Notes under the pieces: model-generated
Database searches by the model: none
What the model saw: the letters and a program-made list of their open reading frames with translations, nothing else
What the model was told of the DNA's origin: nothing
Assembly: GCA_950022655.1 (NCBI GenBank)
Contig: OX465580.1
Location: 43,894,028-43,958,027 of the forward strand
DNA: 64,000 bases
Source of the DNA: Alentia gelatinosa
Taxonomy: Eukaryota > Annelida > Polychaeta > Phyllodocida > Polynoidae
Direction of reading: 5' to 3'
Shown here: one piece after another, positions 44,560 to 55,400 of the stretch
Layout of the letters: each line of letters opens with the position of its first letter
Numbering within the stretch: the stretch's first letter is position 1
Translations under genes and position numbers: made by a program

Positions 44560-45643
44560 CTTAGAGGCCTATTCCACCAACGAGGCACAAGCCCAGGCAG
44601 GGCCCCTTGTGGTCGCCTATTGGTGATCGGCGGCAATAGCCGGCCCAAACCTCCCGCCGGCGGCGATAATCTGCTTGGTGGAACAGCTCATTAAGCTCAA
44701 AGGCCCCACACGGCCGTCCCCTGCCGGCGACCATGCCTCCAAAACCCCGTAGCCGGGCAGTATCGGCTGACCTGTTGGTGGCCGCCGGCCGCCGGCCTGG
44801 GTACAATTCTCGTGCAATAGCCAATTTTGGAGGTGTTCCACCAAAATAAAGTGATAACCACAGAGAAGGCCGGGCGGGCGGCCGGACATTATGAGCACAA
44901 CGTCGCCCGCAAGCCCTGCCAGGGGAAAACTGATTCATTTGATTTTAAGCCCCCGGCAGGCAGGCCGGCGTGCTAAGAGCGTGACGCTGAGAGCTGTTCC
45001 CCGGGAGCGCGTTGACCGCTCGCCCGCCTATACTACGATATACACCGTCAACATAGGCCCGCGGACGGTATCCCGATACGCGGACACCGATATTTCGGCA
45101 GTTGCGGCAGTTTGGGCAAAATATAAGCACCAGTGTCAAACATACACATTCATAACATCAATCCTTATCTTTAATTACCTTCATTGGTCGATTTAACCTG
45201 TAATTCCGCGGTTATTTGACGTTTTCTGATGGTTCCCGTACAAATCCCGACACGCGGACACACTGCTCCGCTCGATACGTGACTTTCGCGGGTTCAGAGC
45301 GTCGTAGTGTATCGCCGCACGCTGCGCCGCCTATCGGATCAATAGAGAACCGCAGGCTAGCGCGTTAGTGCCGCCAACGTCCACCAGACCGCAAACGCGA
45401 ACCCGCTGCGAGTGTATCGCCGCGCCGGGTCCGGCCGGCTCTATGAGCGCTCACCGGGCGCCTTGTGTACGCCTGTTGGTCGCCTTGTGGGGCTTTGGTG
45501 GAACAGCTGGTAGAATTTAGGGGTTTAGAGGCGGCCGGGCGGCCGGGCGGCCGGGCGGCCGGGCGGCCGGGCGGCCGGGGAATGCCGGCTGGAAGGCAAA
45601 AACCCGCCTGCTGAGGGCTTTTTTGGTGGAATAGGCCTCTAAG
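44560..45643. mobile_element. GC-rich TIR element, 1.08 kb
   Basis: The termini CTTAGAGGCCTATTCCACCA (44560) and the exact inverse ending at 45643 form a 21-bp perfect inverted repeat. The word GGTGGAACAGCT/TTCCACC recurs subterminally (44675, 44832 inverted, 45498). The interior is very GC- and CpG-rich in contrast to the AT-rich surroundings and carries the 8-bp repeat at 45529-45581. No protein similarity; open frames inside (for example 44561-44938 and 45365-45682 on the minus strand) reflect high GC. No clear target duplication. Confidence 0.8.
45529..45581 (+). repeat. (GGCCGGGC)n minisatellite
   Basis: Six to seven head-to-tail copies of the octamer GGCCGGGC inside the GC-rich TIR element. 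Confidence 0.95.
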
Positions 45644-47556
45644 TCTCTGCCCCAACCCAAAGCCTGTTTCCTGGGTATCCACTAAGGACAGGGGAGACCA
45701 GCGAACATATCAGATTCAAAACAAGGCAACTGTCGACAGTTATGGAAGTCAAACAACTCACATATCATGAGTATGGAAATATGGGAATTGTTAAAGGAGC
45801 TTCACAGACAATCCAACTTTTTCAGATTATTTTTTCAGATTATTTTCAGACCATTTTATAATGCGAATCCACAGTTGATTAGAACGCCCCCTAAAGTGAG
45901 CACATATGTTATGTTTACAAACAAAACCCTGCAACACATGAGGTGCTTTCCACTGTAGAAAGTAATCCAAGAGAATGTGTCAGGTTTGAAATAAATGATA
46001 ACAGAAATGAGAGTATTCTATGTACCATATAAATATGTTCATTTCTATTTACAAGTAGAACACAAAATACCTGCAAAAAGCCCTCCGAATTGGGGATATT
46101 TCAAAAACTGGTGTAGGGGCCAGATTTGGGCCCAAACAGGCAGGTTGGGGCAGAGATACAAGCGACTGCAGGAAGTAGAGCGCAGGATCTCTGCTAGGAG
46201 AGTGCTTTCCGCAGGGTAACAAATAGTACGAGAGCCTGAGCGCCCTGGCCCTGGCGACAATGGGCTGTTCTACAATCTACTCTGGGCTGGCCATAGTCTC
46301 TTTCACTATCGCTTCTAGACTGGCCTCAGTCCCTGTATCCTACCCCTCCACCCCTTCTGAGTGACACAGGGACTGGTCTCATCCGTAATCGGCCTAGCAG
46401 ACTGGCGTGATTTTGTGCCACACTCCCTGAGCAGAGGTCCTGCCTACTGGTCGGGATATCTGCTGGGAGATTGATGCCCTCACAATTTGATCTCAATCGA
46501 GACAGAGTCAGGGGTAGGGGAGATTTATTGCTATGACAACACAGGCAGCCAGGGAACTGGAGGAGGGGAGGGGGTAGGGGTAGGGGGAGGTATAGGGTTA
46601 CAGGGAGCGGCTTGGGACCATAAACAGGAGATTCTCTTCATAGTGGACAAGTCTTTGATTCTTGGGCCAGTCAGAGAAGGATACATACTATAATGAATTG
46701 TATTCCGATTTTCTTTAATCATTTAAAGAATGTTCATAATCAAAGACTTGAGCAAGTCTAGATCGCTTCAGGTGCACGTGGCACTCTGGGCCTTGAGCCG
46801 TGAAAGTGAAAGTCGGCCGCACTACAGGCTAGGCTGGCCACACTGCGCCGCTCCGGTTTATGCTCCCGCAAAACCTGTTTCCCTTAGGTTACTCTTGGTT
46901 GGTTCTCGCCTGTGTACGCCGCTGGCTACCTAACATCTCCGCCGAGCCCTCTAGCGGATACCCCGGTAACCAGTGCAAGGTTACTCTAGCGGTACAGTGT
47001 GTGGGCTGGCACATAAGCTTGTGTATGCCGTCTGGTGAGAGATGGCCACATTACAGGCCACCAGCAAGGTACCAGCGAATACCTGACTCTGCTATCACGA
47101 TGCCGAGTACCGGCTCAGATCATTTTAAGAACTCCAACTTTTACCACCTTTACATTGTAACATCCGGTTTTGCGGCCAGCGTGATCGAGGGAGACGATTC
47201 GAAGACAGATTTCCAACCAACAAGGGATAGTGCACGAAGCCCTGTTCCAATCAGAAAATCATGGAACACGATAACATCTATGAGGAGAATGGTGTGACTG
47301 TCTCCCTTACAGCGCAACACGAAAAGCCCACCAAGTGCAAAACCTTTCTGAATCCTAAAATGGGAATATGCAGGTGAGGAGGTGAGGAATACTGGACGCT
47401 ACGCTCTGTAGCCAGCACGTTTTGGACGCTAGGCTTCGTAAATTGGACGGGTACGCGTCACTATCACCCGCCCCACAATCACTCGGTCACGTTCACCCTC
47501 GTCGATGCCTGGCCGCTTGCACCCGCCGGCGGCCAGCATGCGAGAAGTGTCCATCA
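45644..47556. other. Non-coding stretch
   Basis: No gene recognised. Holds a dispersed repeat (46228-46300) and a G-rich tract at 46555-46600 (GGAGGGGAGGGGGTAGGGG) that could form a quadruplex on the plus strand. Confidence 0.5.
46228..46300 (+). repeat. Dispersed repeat, copy 3
   Basis: GAGAGCCTGAGCGCCCTGG followed by CCCTGGCGACAATGGG, as at 34196 and 17985. A fragment of MITE family 1 (CGCAGGGTAAC) lies just before it. Confidence 0.6.
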
Positions 47557-48404
47557 CTCAATTCTCCGATCCGGATGGACACTTCCGGTTCAAAATACCC
47601 TCCAAAATATGTAAATTCACCTGACAACGGATCAATTCGCCATCTTGCCTGGTGAATACAAAGCGCTGTCAGAGTCTAAAATGGCGAAAAACTATATTAA
47701 TCAACCGTCTCATGTGCATCATATACATGTTATAATTGAATTAAGATTATTTACATAATTCAGATACAATTTAAATGTGCCAACTCGAAGAAAATCGCTT
47801 GTTTCGACGATTTGTTGACATCGCGTTTATTCTCCGATCCGGCTGGGCACTTCCGGTTCAAAATACCCTCCAATTCACCTGACAACAGACCGATCCGCCA
47901 TCTTTGCTGGTGAATACAAAGAGCTGTCAGAGTTTAAAATGGCGAAAAAATATACTAATCAACCTTCTCCTGTGAATATTGTACATGGAATAATTGAAAT
48001 AGGATTATTTACGTAAGAAAGTTCTTCAGAAGTACTTAAAACATCCTCACACATTAAATAGTATGATAAATGGACGTCCGAACGGTCCCATAGGATTAGC
48101 ATTGCGTAGGGGATTCTCCAAAATGGCCGCCCAGTGGCTTCGTAGCGCCACCTACTTCCTGGCCGGATCAGAGAATAGCCTTAACTGGGGCTACCAGATA
48201 ATCATTTGATCTGAAATTGCAAGGGAAGTCTGATTTTGTCTGGAGAAATTCTTCAGGGGTACTTAAAACATCCTCACACTTTAAAAAGTATCATAAATTG
48301 ACGTCCGAACGGCCCATAGGCTTAGCACTGCGGAGTTGTGTCTCCAAAATGGCCGCCAAGGCGGTTCGCAGCGCCACCTACTTCCTGGCCGGATCGGAGA
48401 ATGG
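47557..48404. mobile_element. MITE (family 2) interrupted by a copy of itself
   Basis: The left half (47557-47826) starts ATTCTCCGATCCGGATGG. The right half (about 48185-48404) ends CTGGCCGGATCGGAGAAT. Between them lies a second complete copy (47827-48178). The arms are long and share TTCCGGTTCAAAATACCCTC, CCTGACAAC and GGTGAATACAAAG. A third, fold-back member is at 57843-58475. Confidence 0.7.
47827..48178. mobile_element. MITE (family 2), inner copy
   Basis: Ends TTATTCTCCGATCCGGCTGG and CCGGATCAGAGAATAG are inverted relative to each other, with TA at both borders. About 350 bp, no coding capacity. Confidence 0.72.
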
Positions 48405-48651
48405 CCGTGTGAAAACCTTGCAGCGAGTCGGTTTAATAGTCCAAGAGGTTTATCCTACCCCTAATTAAAACCACATAGACTTAACATTGAGTTTCCGTAT
48501 GCTGACTGGCATACGCAGTTTTATATGCCACTAGTGGCTAGATGTGTTATTACGTAATATTCCAAAATTGAGCGCACAGGGTAAGATAAAACTCCAGTCG
48601 TGGCATACGGTGGTCAAGATTAAAACTCATCCAGTTTTACGATATTATTGA

Positions 48652-49533
48652 CGATATGGCACAAGAGCGTTATGGCATGGACAATATGGCACTCTTACCA
48701 GGATGATATGGCACACTTGCTTAGACGATTTGGCATACTTTTTATTTCTATATTCTCCTTAATATCTAGATTATTCTTAATATGGGGATTGAATTCTTCA
48801 TTAAATATTCTCTATCTCAATTTTTATTTGGAGTTTCTAGGTGCAATATTAGCCGAGATATTAATAAAAACAGATAACTATTGTATTGGTACTTCTGCTC
48901 AGAGAGCAGCGATTCCAGCCGTCTGCGGCGTGCCGCCTCCCGTATCTGTCACTATACTAAACAACTCTTGCGAAAAAAGGTCTGGAAAAGTCTCTTTGTC
49001 ATAGAACCATGTATTTGATGTCTATAGTATTTGTAGGGAAAAGATTAATCTTTATAATCGTATAGGTTTTATAATTCTAAAATTTGTACCGGTAAATATC
49101 TAAATAAAGTGTGCCAAATGGTCCAACCTATGTCAAACGGCTCTTTTTCTATGCCATATTATCAAGGGGAATTGGACGCCTTGAGCCTTTTACCGTCTGA
49201 GCCTCCTGTCAGCACGAAAACGTGGACGCCTTGAGCCTACCCTATTTTAGTTCTGATTGGCAGGTTAGGGTTAGAAAAGGGTTGGGTTAGGGTTGAGTAT
49301 AATTGACTATAAACCAGTATAAGTGCACTTTTCAAAGTTTTTTACATCTAGATGCTCAAGAAAACCGAAATGGGGTTGGCTCAAGGCGTCCACAGGGTAG
49401 GCTCAAGGCGTCCACAGAAAGTCTCAAGGCGTCCAGGGCTCAAATCGTCCCGGGCTCAAGGCATCCATGAACCTTGTCAAGGGTGGTGCCATAATGCACC
49501 CGTGCCATAGCGCTCTTGTGCCATATTGTCTAT
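48652..49533. mobile_element. TIR element with nested inverted repeats
   Basis: The ends GATATGGCACAAGAGCG (48655) and CGCTCTTGTGCCATATTG (49513-49530) are inverted. The word ATATGGCAC recurs subterminally on both sides. Inside, TGGACGCCTTGAGCC occurs near 49170 and 49222 and its inverse GGCTCAAGGCGTCCA occurs several times at 49377-49470. No coding capacity. Confidence 0.7.
49170..49470. repeat. Inverted array of GGACGCCTTGAGCC words
   Basis: Two forward copies on the left, about five inverted or decayed copies on the right. Between them, at 49264-49298, are three spaced TTAGGG words (GGTTAGGGTTAG, GGGTTAGGGTTG). Reads as a fold-back element nested in 48652-49533. Confidence 0.75.
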
Positions 49534-49977
49534 AAACCGTCCAGGAGGGATATGAGGGGGCAATTTTGTCGCGAATGAGCACGGAAGGTCTGATGGTTGG
49601 TTCTAAAGCAGAAAATCATGCTGATTTCAAAAACCCGTATCTTAATCACAGCAGCCTATGGGTTCAGTCTATAAATTGACGTTATTTACAAAAAGTTGGA
49701 AAATAAACAAAAATCTAAGAAAATACCTAAAATTATCTTATATTTTCGATGCTTTTAATAAAAACTACTAGGTTAAAGCCCCCAGATGTATAATCTGGAA
49801 AATTTCTATATGATAATTTATTCATATTTTAGTTAAATTCATTGTCAGATTACAGTGTATGACCTATATTGAATGTCAGAAAACAGGCCTATGTCAACTG
49901 AGCCAGCACCCCAGTCCCAGGTGCCGGTCTGGTTCTGCTGCCTAGGACATTTGACCTAATGATCCAATAGTCCTTTA

Positions 49978-50237
49978 AGTGCTGATTCCACCAACACACA
50001 AGATGTTGCAAGATTAGTCCCGATTTGGTTGTTTTGCTAGGTCTTGAGTAATCGCGTGCATATTAGCCGTTATGTGTCTTGAGGTGTCTTGGTGGTTAAG
50101 CATCAACATAGACACACGACACCGCATGCTATGTATTGCGACATAGGAGACGCAACATATCCTGACACTGTAAGATGTAACAAGATACACCAAGACATAC
50201 CACAACAAATCCATCGTGTCGGTGTGGAATCAGCCCT
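49978..50237. mobile_element. Harbinger-like MITE, 260 bp
   Basis: The ends AGTGCTGATTCCACC and GGTGTGGAATCAGCCCT are inverted, with TTA at 49975-49977 and 50238-50240 as a three-base target duplication. No coding capacity. Confidence 0.75.
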
Positions 50238-50240
50238 TTA

Positions 50241-52362
50241 TACTACCATTTTTTTCAATTTCAACCTGGGTTGATCATAAATAGCTAACTGGTACACATA
50301 AATATATGTTCTCAACTAATGTATCATTTAGTTATTGGAACAGGCAGATCGGAAGGGGGTTGTCAGAGAGTATGAATAAGACGAAAACAAACACCACACA
50401 ATCAGTATTTTTTCAGACAGTAAAACATAATCAAGTTAAAAGATATTTGAGGATCAATGGAATCTGTTCAGAGATATTTTGGTTAGAAATACTCTCCAAG
50501 TTCGAAGAACGAGGGGAGTATTTCTGACCAAAATATTGAGGAACAGATGGAATTCAGTCACACTCACCGTATCTCTTTATTATTATATACCTAAAAATCA
50601 TTAAGAATGCCATTCTACAACTCACTAAATAGCAGATTGAGTGGTAACGTGGTACAGAGGGATGTATGAATATTCTTTCGTCACTCGGAGAGGAACAGAA
50701 TTTGTCCACCTGGTCAGCAAAAGTAAGACATTCGCCTATAGGTATATAGTAATAAAGTGTTCATTTCGATCCACACAATATGTGAAATATTGTTACTTCC
50801 TGTTTTTCCATTCACAGTTCGCTGTGATAGATTTTGCTAAAGGGTGAGACAAATGACAAGGTTAGACAAGTGGCCAGCGAGACAACTGACAATTTTTGTT
50901 TAGGGGAGAAGGACGTCTTCTTGTCCTACATTCACATTTTAGGTGTGATTGCTATGTCTCTAAATGCATGCCGCAGATGGGTGTTTGTCCGAGCGGCCGC
51001 GTATCTAGACAGTGGGCCGTTAGGCAGCGCTGAACGGCAATACGTTATTGTTTTCGCATGGGTCACTTACCCAGAGTCAGTTGAGCTTTAGCCTAGTTAT
51101 TACGCCCCCCTTAGATCAATGCTTGATGTCGAAGTTATGATAGGTAGGCCCTAACGTCCCGATAAGTGGGCCTTAACATCCCAACTTTCAGGTGGTGGGC
51201 CCTAACCTCTACATACCGTCAGGGTGAATTGTTTTTGAAAACTTTTCCTCAGCAAGGTTGAGACTGAGGCGGTCCACCAGGGAGAGCCTGCCCATATTTC
51301 ACCAAATGTTTTGGGCCAGACAGCACTGGTAACGAGGGCGAATGCTTCAGGGGTGCAGCGTAGGGGTGCAATCCGAGGAACCGCCGCCCGTGACAGACCT
51401 GTGCTTAACTCGATGCCCCACTCGATTGGGGGAAAGGGGGCGAAAATACTGAGGCACGTCTGCGAGGCATACTGAACCTGACCTGGGGAGGGGACCAGTG
51501 TTACAGGCGATCTCGGGATGCGGGTCTAAATGCAGCGCCGACATAGACGGCACGTTTTCGTATTATTATATACCTAAAAATGGCGAAATTTTACCTGGTC
51601 ACGTGATCACATACCCCGTACGTCACAGTGTGGCGTACGGGTATAAATACGCCATGGGTAGGAGCGGGCAGTATACGTAGTTCATACAGACACAGGTATA
51701 TAATAATACATAAGTGTATTTGATTATGGACCTCAAACTACATTATAAAATTTCCCAAACACCTGACAGGCCTTGCAATGAAAGACTTTTGTAAGTTTCT
51801 CCTATGGTTACCTGACCCCCCCCCCCCCCTTTTCCCCTCCCTTATACCTCCAATTCCTGCCAACTGCTGTGGGGCTTTCTTGATGTGATAGTAATCAATA
51901 ATTGGCAGACCTTGTATTGAATTTTAAATGCGTCCACCTGGTAGTTTGTCCATTAAAGGCCAATATTTCTATTTCAAAATGCACCCTTAGGTCTTGATAT
52001 AAATCAATATTTACCTATTTTTTAGGCAGACATACGTAACAACTTGCTCTCATTTTATAACTGTATATTTAGACTTAGAGGTATTTTTCCAGTGGATTTT
52101 GGCTGCTTCTCAAATCCAACCATTTTCTTCAGTCTTTCTCGCTGGGTCCCTATCTGCAGTGTCCTGCCTATTGACTTCACGCCATAACATCGCGTGAATG
52201 AACGTATAGACTCGAGATAAAAACCAGTAAATAGCTAAAGACATGCAGAAGGGAGACAGTTTATAAGTTTAAACTTTAATTTGTTTTACCCCTGGCTTAC
52301 CAAGTCCCCATTGAAAATGTATGGGGCCACAGTAAACCACTATCCATTGTTCGACTTTTCAG
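50241..52362. other. Region upstream of the first TRMT1L exon found
   Basis: I could not identify the missing TRMT1L 5' exons (zinc-finger and leading methyltransferase part) here. Open frames such as 50834-51091 show no recognisable similarity. A promoter-like block is at 51599-51649, and a poly-C run at about 51817-51829. Confidence 0.5.
51599..51649 (+). promoter_or_regulatory. Promoter-like block: E-box palindrome, inverted repeat and TATA box
   Basis: In 51 bp there are TCACGTGATCAC (overlapping palindromes with a CACGTG E-box), CCCGTACG (51615) paired with CGTACGGG (51634), an ACGTCA half-CRE between them, and TATAAATA at 51642. The arrangement resembles a polymerase II core promoter. 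What it would drive is unclear: it lies about 700 bp before the first TRMT1L exon found but could equally belong to an unrecognised LTR. Confidence 0.4.
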
Positions 52363-52448
52363 AGAGTTTGTGCTGACGTGCTTGAAGACATACTGTGATG
52401 AAGATGAGGAGCGGCATGTGAAATGCCTTGATGCGTTTGGTGCAACAG
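52363..52448 (+). CDS. TRMT1L: TRMT1L exon (motif I)
   Basis: Acceptor CTTTTCAG precedes 52363; donor GTAGAA follows 52448. Encodes [16 protein letters not shown] and the DAFGATG SAM loop, whose last glycine codon is completed by the next exon. The preceding exon was not found. Confidence 0.9.
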
Positions 52449-55400
52449 GTAGAAATTTTCACTCAGCCTTTGATATCATATACATAGTCATTTATTTGTA
52501 CACGACTTAAGTGTCGCATCACATATATCATGCTCGTAACGTTTCCTGTCTTGTAGGAGACTCGCGATGGTCGAGACGTCGACAGATAAGGAGGAAAATG
52601 TTTATTTCATAAAATCTGGAGTTGACATCCATCATGTCACGGGGAGTTCGAGTTTGATAGGCTTTCTCTATGTATTTGGTCGTAATGTAGCAATATTTTG
52701 ATAAGGATTAGTTAAAACCAGCCTTTAATAAAATACATTACACTATGATATTTTGCAGGCATTGCTGGCTTGCAGTGGAAACGACACCTCGGTAGCAGAG
52801 TGGATGTCACTATCAACGACATATCAGCTGAAGCAGTCACTAACATCCAGAATAACTGCACGTTGAACAACATGCTAGTGGAACGCGGGAAATACCCGGA
52901 CGGCTTTAGTGTTCACAACACGCTAATGACTCAGGAATCCACAAACAACAAAATTGAAGTCATATCAGCAGATGCAAACGTTACCATGCATCTTCGACAG
53001 TTCCATTTCATGTAAGCCTGAATATATCTTAGCGATATTCTTCCCAATAACAGAATAGCATAGATATATGCTTGTTTTTTTAAAGAATATTTCAAATCAG
53101 AGCAAATGTTGTCGTTTATTAGTTTTAATGTAAATAAGAAGCAAAACATTTCCCTTATTGTTTGTCGTAAAAAGAAAGCCATTGCCGTAAGTGCCAAATG
53201 ATAATAGAATAAACCCTGTATACAGTAAGACCACAGCCTTGTATGACACCAACCAAGTTTAATAGATAGTGAAAGCGAATCTAGATTCACAGAGAGCACC
53301 CGCAGAAAATATATTAAAAAACTTTTCAGTCAGTCACTCTGAGAAATAATCATCATTACATATGTGGTACCTTTCCTTGCCCTCAGACATGTAGACCCAT
53401 TTGGATCGACTGTCAACTTCCTGGATGCTGCATTTAGAAATATCTATAACAAGGGCTTGATGGTCGTAACGTCAACGGACGTGTCTGCACTCTATGGCAA
53501 GGCACCGCAGGTCACGCAACGCAACTACGGGGCCCACTCCGCCAAAACAGACTTCTACAAAGAGATGGCGGCCAGAACCGTCCTCACAGGAATAGCCAGG
53601 TGACGCCAGAAACAAATGTCTTATTGCGGTTCTCATATACAATGTAATTCATTTCACAGCAGAAATCATTAATATTCTGCAATGTGTGAACCTTGATCGA
53701 AATGATGAGTTGGGGATGAATTAAATACATCGGGCTGCATGTGCTTCCAGCGATACAAGTTTCCACAAACATTGTCAGCTTTCCACGTTTCCACGGAAAT
53801 AATTTAATTTTTGGAGACTTATCTTGATGAGTTGAAGTAAAATTGAGATTTTACCGAGGACAACTCGAGTGATGTAGGGTACAAATTTTCATTTCCAGTT
53901 TATAAACCTTTATTGTATTAAACAAAGACAGTCTAAATTGAGCCTCATCCACACCAATAAGCAGTGGTTCAAACCTTCACACACACCCTCGGCTCCCATT
54001 CTACGGCAACATTGACGAGTTTACCATGCTTTTTCAATCTCTTTGTTGCAGTAAATTCCACATAAAAGATATCTCCACTTTTTATCTGACCCAACTTACA
54101 TCACTGCGTTTTAGAGCTTTTCAGAATGTAGCATTTTGATTTAGAAAACGTGGCTAAGAACACTTCTAACCCCAACCGATGAAAAAAAAAAAAAAAATAG
54201 AATGTAGCATTTTGGTGACTTTCTTCAACCATGTCTATGTTTTACTTTTATGTAAGATCTAGACCGGTAGATACTCGTTTTTCCCCATATCAATAATCGA
54301 CAGTCATTTGATACCCAAACCACTACATTAGATACAATGTTCTCCAATACTTGAATGAATGCATTTGTGTATTGTTTTCTTCATCTCTATTACTGTAATC
54401 TGTCGTTTGTTTTCATCAGGAAATTTATTCAGAGTTTTCAGGAAGCCTTATGACCTCTTGATATGAAAGTACAAAGTTACCACAGGGGAAACTAACCTTA
54501 GTGTAATTCTACCTTGAATAAGAGTATCCGCAAGTTTGTATATTTCTTTTATGATACATATTTTTTTCTTAGTATGTAGAGAAGGCCTATCGAATTCGAA
54601 CTCCCGTGAAAAAATGGATGTCCGCTCCAGAATTTATGAAATATATTTTTCTAGTATGTTGAAAACACCGATGAGCATGATAAAATGTAAAAAGCCAGAT
54701 GCATGATCCCATAATATGGCATTTTCTTATTAGGGCTGCAGCACGCTGTAACAAGGGCATAGAAGTGCTTTACACAGTGGCTGTGGAGCACTTTGTACAG
54801 GTGGCTGTACGTATTAAACGTGGAGCATTACACGCTGATACAATGCTGACCAACATACGCGATGTCCTGCATTGTAAGATGTGTGAAGAGTACGCCGTGC
54901 TACCCGACACACACGTCCTGTCAGGTTAGTCTCTAACAGACGATGTCACTTGAATGCCAACATTGTCAAATTAATCATCAATAGACATTAACAGGGTAGT
55001 CTGTTACAGAATATATCATGCTAATTCTAAATATATGTAATCTCTAGGAATAGACGCTAACAGGCCACACATATTAACAGCTAAAGAGTGTGTCCCATTG
55101 GTCCGACTGGACGACTAAAAGTAGAACATCACACGATGGCCTTTGGTCAGGTGGTTATAGCAGTCGGTTTGGTGGAGGAGGCGACACGTTCAATGACAGC
55201 GGCTGCATGATTGTGTAACGGGTGACGACCCATAAAACCTAATAGAACTTTAGTCGGATGCCTACACAGCCGCCATGCGACATCAACGTCTAAACTCCCC
55301 TGTGGGGTTGCACACGAAGTACATGTGTGTTGGGCAGATTCCCGACACCGTCATATTCACTGCCATCCCAATGGAACACCTGCTTTAGACGTATTTGAAT

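Noticed and set aside
44561..45682. GC-rich minus-strand ORFs of 93-125 codons
   Set aside because: Low stop-codon frequency in GC-rich transposon DNA; no recognisable domain.
49264..49300. Telomere or chromosome end
   Set aside because: Only three spaced TTAGGG words inside a nested transposon; no continuous array.
50834..51091. 85-codon ORF as a TRMT1L 5' exon
   Set aside because: No zinc-finger cysteines or N-terminal methyltransferase words, and no phase-compatible junction to 52363 that I could support.
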